From Clostridia bacterium (GTDB lineage Bacteria > Bacillota > Clostridia > Oscillospirales > CAG-272), in NCBI GenBank assembly GCA_017621085.1, contig JAGATW010000104.1:1-35361 (forward strand): a stretch of DNA of 35,361 bases, given 5' to 3'. The position numbers and the translations under genes are program-made. Of the stretch, positions 30,611 through 35,361 are shown piece by piece. The notes beneath the pieces were generated by a model. The model made no database searches, was not told where the DNA came from, and was given only the letters and a program-made list of their open reading frames with translations. Each line of letters starts with the position of its first letter. Position 1 is the stretch's first letter.

Positions 30611-31966
30611 ATGAGTGTAAATGTTGATAGCAAGTTTAGAAAAATGACAGAAACACCTATACCACGTCTTGTTTTGTCCCTTGGTATTCCTACAACTATT
30701 AGTATGCTTATTACTAATATTTACAATATGGCGGACTCATATTTTGTTAGCAAAATTTCCTTGAGCGCAGGGGGAGCTACCAGTATTGTTTTTGGAATTA
30801 TGTCTATTTTACAGGCATTTGGCTTTATGTTCGGGCACGGGGCAGGTAGCAAGGTTAGCCGTTTACTTGGAGAAAAAAGAGTTAACGAGGCTAGTAAATA
30901 TACCTCAACGGGCTTTTTTTACTCTCTTGGGTGTGGGTTAATTATTTCAATAGTTGGCTTATGCTTACTGGAGCCTTTAATGAGACTTTTAGGTAGCACG
31001 AATACTATTTTGCCCTACGCAATGGATTATGGCAAGTGGATTTTAATTGCTGCGCCTGCTATGACATCAAGCTGTGTTTTAAATAACATATTAAGATACG
31101 AGGGAATGGCAACCCTTGCTATGATTGGCTTAACAACAGGTGGTATTTTAAATATTGCCCTTGACCCTATATTTATTTTTGCGCTTGATATGGGAATTAG
31201 TGGCGCCGGACTTGCAACTGCCCTTTCCCAGTTTATTTCTTTTTCCATTCTTTTGTCTATGTTTGTTTTTAAAAGGACACAGAGTAGATTAAGCTTAAGG
31301 TATTTTGCCAAGGAAATTAAAGTAATTGGAGAAATAATTGTAACAGGGCTTCCAAGCTTTGCAAGGCAGGGCTTAAACAGTGTTTCCACAATGGTTTTAA
31401 ACTCTCAGGCTAAAATGTTCGGGGATGTTGCAATTGCAGGAATGGGCTATGTGGCAAGGACATCAAGCTTAATTTTTAGCGTTGGTCTTGGCATAGGTCA
31501 AGGCTTTCAGCCTGTTTCTGCCTTTAACTACGGTGCTAAAAAATATTCAAGAGTTAAGAGTGCAACAATTTTTACAATGATATTTGGCGCTTTATTTATT
31601 GGTGTAATTTCAGCTATTTGCTTTATACTCGCACCTGAAATTATCAGCTTATTCAGAAATGAGCCTGAGGTTATTAAAATCGGTAGCGAGGCTTTAAGAA
31701 TACAATGTGTATTTTTAGTTTTCTTGCCTATTGCAGTAGTTGCCACTATGCTTTTTCAAAGCATTGGAAAAAGCCTGCTTGCCCTTGTGCTTTCCTGCTT
31801 GCAAAGTGGAATGATTTTTATTCCCTTGTGCTTGATTTTGCCACGCATAATTGATATTTTAGGGCTTCAGGTAGCACAGCCCATTGCCTACTTTACCACA
31901 GCTATGATTTCTATTCCTATGATGATTATATTCTTTAAGAAATTGCCACTTGAGACACATAAATAA
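30611..31966 (+). CDS. MATE family efflux transporter
   Basis: A 451-residue exporter with 12 predicted membrane helices in two related halves. The first helix region (LVLSLGIPTTISMLITNIYNMADSYF) and the mirrored GLPSFARQGLNSVSTMVLN are typical of the MepA/NorM-like branch, which expels cationic drugs or metabolites using Na+ or H+. GGGAGGAG precedes the ATG. It is monocistronic, and the substrate is unknown. Confidence 0.94.
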   Translation: MSVNVDSKFRKMTETPIPRLVLSLGIPTTISMLITNIYNMADSYFVSKISLSAGGATSIVFGIMSILQAFGFMFGHGAGSKVSRLLGEKRVNEASKYTSTGFFYSLGCGLIISIVGLCLLEPLMRLLGSTNTILPYAMDYGKWILIAAPAMTSSCVLNNILRYEGMATLAMIGLTTGGILNIALDPIFIFALDMGISGAGLATALSQFISFSILLSMFVFKRTQSRLSLRYFAKEIKVIGEIIVTGLPSFARQGLNSVSTMVLNSQAKMFGDVAIAGMGYVARTSSLIFSVGLGIGQGFQPVSAFNYGAKKYSRVKSATIFTMIFGALFIGVISAICFILAPEIISLFRNEPEVIKIGSEALRIQCVFLVFLPIAVVATMLFQSIGKSLLALVLSCLQSGMIFIPLCLILPRIIDILGLQVAQPIAYFTTAMISIPMMIIFFKKLPLETHK

Positions 31967-31981
31967 AAAATCGCATAAAAC

Positions 31982-32012
31982 AAGCCTTCTCCGTTGCAGG
32001 AGAAGGCTTTTT
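31982..32012 (+). terminator. Terminator of the MATE gene
   Basis: AAGCCTTCTCC / GGAGAAGGCTT around GTTGCA, then TTT. The core stem CCTTCTCC / GGAGAAGG is the same as in the terminator at 2476-2509. Confidence 0.9.
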
Positions 32013-32043
32013 GTTTATTCAATTGGAATTTTTGCCAAATGCA

Positions 32044-32595
32044 TTATTGCAATTCGTAAATATCCACAATGCTAATTTTAGAATTTAAAAATTCAACAAA
32101 GCTATCAAATTGCTCCTTGTTATCAAAGGTTGACAGTGGAAGAATGTATGATGCCAAGCTATTTACGTGTAAGTAAATTGCTTTGCCTCTTACAACGCTT
32201 ACCCTTTCCACGCTTGAATATTTTTGCTCTGTTTTAACGTTATCTGTTACCTCTGTAAAGGTTTCTTCAAAAAACTCCATAGTAGCAGAAGGAGAATATG
32301 CTACCTTGCCCTTTTTCTTTAAATTCTTTAAATTTGCCTTTAAGGTAAAGGCAATATATTTTTTAAGAAGCAATTCCATAATAGCTAAGAAAATTATAAG
32401 CGCTATTACGCCTATTAGCGCGCCTTCGGAAAATCCGTTAATTACAAGGATTAAAGCAATAAAAACGCAAACCATTATAGCTAACATAATTCGCATAGAT
32501 ATAATTTGCCCTTTTCCGTAATGTGACCTGAAATTCCAAAATTTGTTATACTCTAAATAGTCGTCATCTGTTAAATTAACATTAAATTTAAACAT
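32044..32595 (-). CDS. YcxB-like membrane protein
   Basis: A 183-residue protein with an N-terminal segment, two membrane helices (about 36-55 and 58-78) and a C-terminal YcxB-like domain (about 95-175), recognisable by the ...FFEETFTEVTDNVKTEQKYSS... pattern and the closing LPLSTFDN element. Function is unknown. It is the last gene of a tight minus-strand cluster, ten bases after the TPR gene, with AAAGGGGG before the ATG. Confidence 0.85.
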   Translation of the reverse strand: MFKFNVNLTDDDYLEYNKFWNFRSHYGKGQIISMRIMLAIMVCVFIALILVINGFSEGALIGVIALIIFLAIMELLLKKYIAFTLKANLKNLKKKGKVAYSPSATMEFFEETFTEVTDNVKTEQKYSSVERVSVVRGKAIYLHVNSLASYILPLSTFDNKEQFDSFVEFLNSKISIVDIYELQ

Positions 32596-32605
32596 AAATC
32601 CCCCT

Positions 32606-34003
32606 TTATATTTTAATTTCGTCGGCTAAGCCCTTATAGTATTTTGCTTTTTCAAGGTCACCCATTTCAATGTATAAGGTATTTAAGCTTTCGTATGAGT
32701 CCTTTAAGCTCTCGGCATGTTTTTCCCAATTTTCCGAGGCTAAGTATTTCCATATTTCCGTTGACAAAAGATAGTACTCCTCAGCACTCTTGTATTCGTC
32801 ATTGTTATAATATACAGTTGCCAAGTTGCCAAAGGCAACTGCTAAATTTGGCTCATACTCGTTTGGATGCTTTTCTACTAAGTATTCATATTCCTCAACA
32901 GCTAATAAAGCATATTTCTCTGCTTTTTCATAGTCTTCTTCAACAGCATACATATACCCGATATTATTGTAATTATGAGCTAAGTCAAGCTTGTATTTAT
33001 CAGGATTTAACAATGCTAAATTTTCATACACATTGATTTCTAACAGTAAATACTTTCCCTGTTGCTCTATCTCGTGGCAAGCGTCATATGCAACGGCAAG
33101 GTTATCGTAGCATATAGCTAATCTTTCCCCATAGAATTCAAAGTCAGCCTCTGCCAGCTTTTGCATTATTTCTGCTGAAGAAAAATAACTTTCCTTTGCC
33201 TTATCGTAATTCTTTATATTCATATAGGAATGGCCAAGCTGAGCATAGCTTAACGATAGCTTTACTGCATAGCCTTCATAATCCTCTTCGGCTAAATCCT
33301 TGCATATTTCAATTGCCCAAAGAGCATATTTTTTAGCTTGCTCATATTCGTCGTTTTCCTCGGCTAATTCATATAGCGTGTCATAGCAATTATATAATTT
33401 TTCCTTGTACTCCTTTGGGTTTTTTAAATACATTAGCTTATTGCACACATCACACATTCCTTCGTAGGTATCAATTAATTCCGGTATGTGCACATTTTCC
33501 TCTGCTAAATCATCCCATATTTCAATTGCTAAATCATAGCATTTCTCGGCTTTTTCATATTCCTTTTTTCTAAAATATATCATACCGATGCTATTATAGC
33601 TTGCCGCTAAATATGGCTTATAATCTTCATGGCTTTTAACTACCTTTTCAAATAGCTCATTTGCCAAAAAATGATATTTTTCTGCCTTGTCATTATCATC
33701 CATATTCCCATATACGAAAGCAATATCTCTATAGCTTGTAGCCAAAAATTTCTCGTACTCCTGTGGGTCTTGTTTTGCCAATTCTTGGTATAATTTAATT
33801 GCCACATCAAGATAGCTCTCTGCTTTTTCATAGTCCTCAATTTTATTATATACATTTCCAAGACATTTACAGTCCAATGCCAAATTTGGCGCATACAATT
33901 CAGGGTCTTTCTTAGCTAATTTTTCCAGCTCTCCAATTGACAAAAGATAGTCCTTTATAGCCTTTTTATAATCTTGATTGGGCGCTTCGTTTGATTTTTT
34001 CAT
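32606..34003 (-). CDS. Tetratricopeptide repeat protein
   Basis: A cytosolic 465-residue protein made almost wholly of TPR-like helix pairs, about nine repeats. Each repeat is about 42-46 residues, longer than the usual 34, and carries a recurring phrase such as Y.KAE.YY.LA.E....LA....E.Y...LA.SY..LG..Y. This resembles the NlpI/kinesin-light-chain style of extended TPRs. It is probably a protein-binding scaffold. The partner is unknown; the neighbours are an SDR oxidoreductase 11 bases upstream and a YcxB-like membrane protein downstream. Confidence 0.92.
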   Translation of the reverse strand: MKKSNEAPNQDYKKAIKDYLLSIGELEKLAKKDPELYAPNLALDCKCLGNVYNKIEDYEKAESYLDVAIKLYQELAKQDPQEYEKFLATSYRDIAFVYGNMDDNDKAEKYHFLANELFEKVVKSHEDYKPYLAASYNSIGMIYFRKKEYEKAEKCYDLAIEIWDDLAEENVHIPELIDTYEGMCDVCNKLMYLKNPKEYKEKLYNCYDTLYELAEENDEYEQAKKYALWAIEICKDLAEEDYEGYAVKLSLSYAQLGHSYMNIKNYDKAKESYFSSAEIMQKLAEADFEFYGERLAICYDNLAVAYDACHEIEQQGKYLLLEINVYENLALLNPDKYKLDLAHNYNNIGYMYAVEEDYEKAEKYALLAVEEYEYLVEKHPNEYEPNLAVAFGNLATVYYNNDEYKSAEEYYLLSTEIWKYLASENWEKHAESLKDSYESLNTLYIEMGDLEKAKYYKGLADEIKI

Positions 34004-34014
34004 TTTAATCTTCC

Positions 34015-34821
34015 TTAAATTTCCTTAAAAATTTCAAGCCTTGATTTTTTTATTACCCTTGTAAAAAGCTTTGGGGCAAGACGGGGAAACAGGCGATACA
34101 TTATGCTCATTATGTGTCCGTCAAAGCCTAAAACTATTCTCTTTTTTCTTTTGCCTGTGCGCCAAAGTAGCTTTTTTACTGTTTTTTGTGGGTCGGCACT
34201 TACCTTGCCTATTAGTTTTTCGTCCTTTTTGGTTGCCCCTTGCTCCTTCATTATATCGGTTTTAACAAAGCCGGGCATTACGCAGGAAACGGACAAGTCC
34301 TTTTGTTCACAGCTAAGAGCTTCGGAAAATCTTAAAAGGGCTGACTTTGATGCAGAGTAGGCACTAATTCCCCCAAAGGAGCAAAGCGCTGACGCACTTG
34401 ACACATTTACAACCATGCCACCCTTATTCATAATGGGCATTATAATTTTACAGGAATATACGCAGGACATAAAATTAACGTCCATTGCTTTTTCTATATT
34501 TTCTATGCTTGTATTATTAACACTTGCAAATTTTGGTAAAATTCCTGCACAGTTTATTAAAATATCGGGATGCTCGTTTTGTGTTTCAAAATAAACTCTT
34601 AATTTTTCCCAGCTGCATCTGTCAGATACATCCATTGTACAGCACAAAAAATTATGTGGCCCTAATTCTTCTCTTAAGTGTTCTAATTTTTTAACGCTTC
34701 TTGCAATACCATATACCTTACAGTTGTATTTTTGAATTAAGGTCCTTGCAATTTCGTAGCCAATGCCTGATGTAGCCCCTGTTACTATGGCAATTTTATT
34801 GTTATAGTCAAATTTTTTCAT
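34015..34821 (-). CDS. Short-chain dehydrogenase/reductase (SDR)
   Basis: A 268-residue NAD(P)-dependent oxidoreductase. The Rossmann motif is TGATSGIG (14-21), then NCAG (90-93, in place of the usual NNAG), the catalytic serine around 141-142, and Tyr155 and Lys159 in YSASK. A basic residue near the end of the second strand (ARS, 40-42) suggests NADP. A C-terminal hydrophobic stretch could associate with the membrane. GAGGAG precedes the ATG. It leads the SDR-TPR-YcxB cluster. No credible promoter is visible in front of it. Confidence 0.92.
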   Translation of the reverse strand: MKKFDYNNKIAIVTGATSGIGYEIARTLIQKYNCKVYGIARSVKKLEHLREELGPHNFLCCTMDVSDRCSWEKLRVYFETQNEHPDILINCAGILPKFASVNNTSIENIEKAMDVNFMSCVYSCKIIMPIMNKGGMVVNVSSASALCSFGGISAYSASKSALLRFSEALSCEQKDLSVSCVMPGFVKTDIMKEQGATKKDEKLIGKVSADPQKTVKKLLWRTGKRKKRIVLGFDGHIMSIMYRLFPRLAPKLFTRVIKKSRLEIFKEI

Positions 34822-34840
34822 TTTACTCCTCGTTATAAGA

Positions 34841-34883
34841 AAGGGCAGAGAACCTCACAAGACTTGTGAAAACCTCTACCCTT
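34841..34883 (-). terminator. Terminator of the KDG kinase gene
   Basis: AAGGGTAGAG pairs with CTCTGCCCTT (minus strand), with an inner TCACA/TGTGA stem, followed by a short T-rich run. Confidence 0.75.
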
Positions 34884-34906
34884 GCCTTTATCTTGTAAAT
34901 AAGTAC

Positions 34907-35361
34907 TTATCTTTGAACGCGTCCGCTTCCGCCACCCTTGATTAAGCCTTCAACCTCACTTACGCTAACTAAGTTATAGTCGCCAATGATTGTGTGCTTT
35001 AAGCAGGATGCAGCAACTGCAAATTCAATAACATCCTGTGAGGACTTGTTCATAAGTGATGCGTATATAAGTCCACCACCAAAGGAGTCACCACCGCCAA
35101 CACGGTCAACAATATGTATGTTGTAGGAGCGAGAGAAATAGTACTCATTCTCTGCCTTGTCATAAAGCATAGCTGCCCAAATGTTATCATTTGCAGAAAT
35201 ACTTGTACGTAAAGTAATTGCTACTCTCTTACAGCCAAAACGGTCAGACAACTGCTTTGCAACACTCTTATAGCCCTCGTGATTTACAACACCCTTATCA
35301 ACGTCTGTATTTTCAGCCTTGATACCGAATACCTATTCAGCATCCTCCTCGATAGCGATAC
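34907..35361 (-). pseudogene. kdgK: 2-keto-3-deoxygluconate kinase, 3' part, with in-frame TAG
   Basis: This is the C-terminal part of a PfkB-family sugar kinase; the 5' part lies beyond the window. DRVGGGDSFGGG is the PfkB signature with its catalytic Asp, and the end SGRVQR is typical of KDG kinases, which phosphorylate 2-keto-3-deoxygluconate in uronate breakdown. Reading upstream in the same frame gives IAIEEDAE, then TAG (35333-35335), then VFGIKAENTDVDKG, so a normal conserved region is split by one amber codon where family members usually have a lysine or other residue. AAG to TAG is a single change. It is either a real nonsense mutation, a sequencing error or readthrough. The downstream frame from 35251 (TTG) has no good ribosome-binding site. 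Confidence 0.7.

Noticed and set aside
2481-32009. Shared CCTTCTCC/GGAGAAGG stems at 2483-2502 and 31985-32006 as a dispersed mobile repeat
   Set aside because: Both are simple terminators with different loops and flanks; only the eight-base stem core is shared, which chance or common terminator composition can explain.
34832-34860. Promoter TTGTGA-17-TATAAC for the SDR operon
   Set aside because: The start point would fall within a few bases of the ATG and would remove the ribosome-binding site. The boxes also lie inside a terminator stem.

Overview
The window looks like chromosome of a low-GC, Gram-positive Clostridia-type bacterium (Bacillota), probably from a gut or other plant-fibre-rich anaerobic habitat. 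This is inferred from the AT-rich sequence, strong Shine-Dalgarno sites (AAGGAG/GGAGG), near-consensus TTGACA-17-TATAAT promoters, the yceD-rpmF pair, a MazF/NdoA-type endoRNase, lipoprotein solute-binding proteins and many intracellular glycoside hydrolases. No phage, insertion sequence or CRISPR array is visible. All 36 readable stop codons are TAA (31) or TGA (5); none is TAG.

Layout. Positions 1-1350 hold an imperfect inverted repeat with two outward-facing promoters, a small HEPN-like gene and a tRNA-Gln. Positions 1535-2470 encode a Gly/His-rich membrane protein. Positions 2509-10305 form a carbohydrate locus: an MFS transporter plus GH2 operon and a heparinase II/III-like lyase on the minus strand, and a GH127 plus GH5 operon divergent from the lyase on the plus strand. 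None of the enzymes has a signal peptide, so the picture is import of small uronate- and arabinose-containing oligosaccharides followed by cytosolic breakdown. A DUF2500-like protein follows. Positions 10832-14374 hold an acyl-CoA synthetase/MarR operon and a divergent lactaldehyde reductase (fucO).

Positions 14503-18411 look like one operon of house-cleaning genes: an AlkD-like protein, dUTPase, a histidine phosphatase, a lipoprotein, a NudF-type hydrolase and a solute-binding protein that appears circularly permuted. Next come a conventional amino-acid ABC transporter (binding protein, permease, and an ATPase with an unusual insertion) and an Ap4A-hydrolase-like Nudix protein. Positions 21636-24594 are on the minus strand: a secreted protein with a duplicated domain, a small membrane protein, rpmF and yceD. 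Positions 24736-27050 carry a membrane-anchored protein, a lone MazF, an acyl-ACP thioesterase and a small conserved protein. Positions 27120-31966 carry an NSS symporter, a GH78 rhamnosidase-family enzyme preceded by a perfect 15-bp tandem repeat, and a MATE exporter. The right end is an SDR-TPR-YcxB cluster and the 3' part of a 2-keto-3-deoxygluconate kinase gene interrupted by an in-frame TAG.

Together GH2, GH5, GH78, GH127, the lyase-like protein, FucO (deoxyhexose end product) and KDG kinase (uronate pathway) fit an organism that uses pectin- or arabinogalactan-like plant glycans. The exact substrate cannot be read from the sequence. The most unusual single item is the permuted solute-binding protein at 17557-18411.
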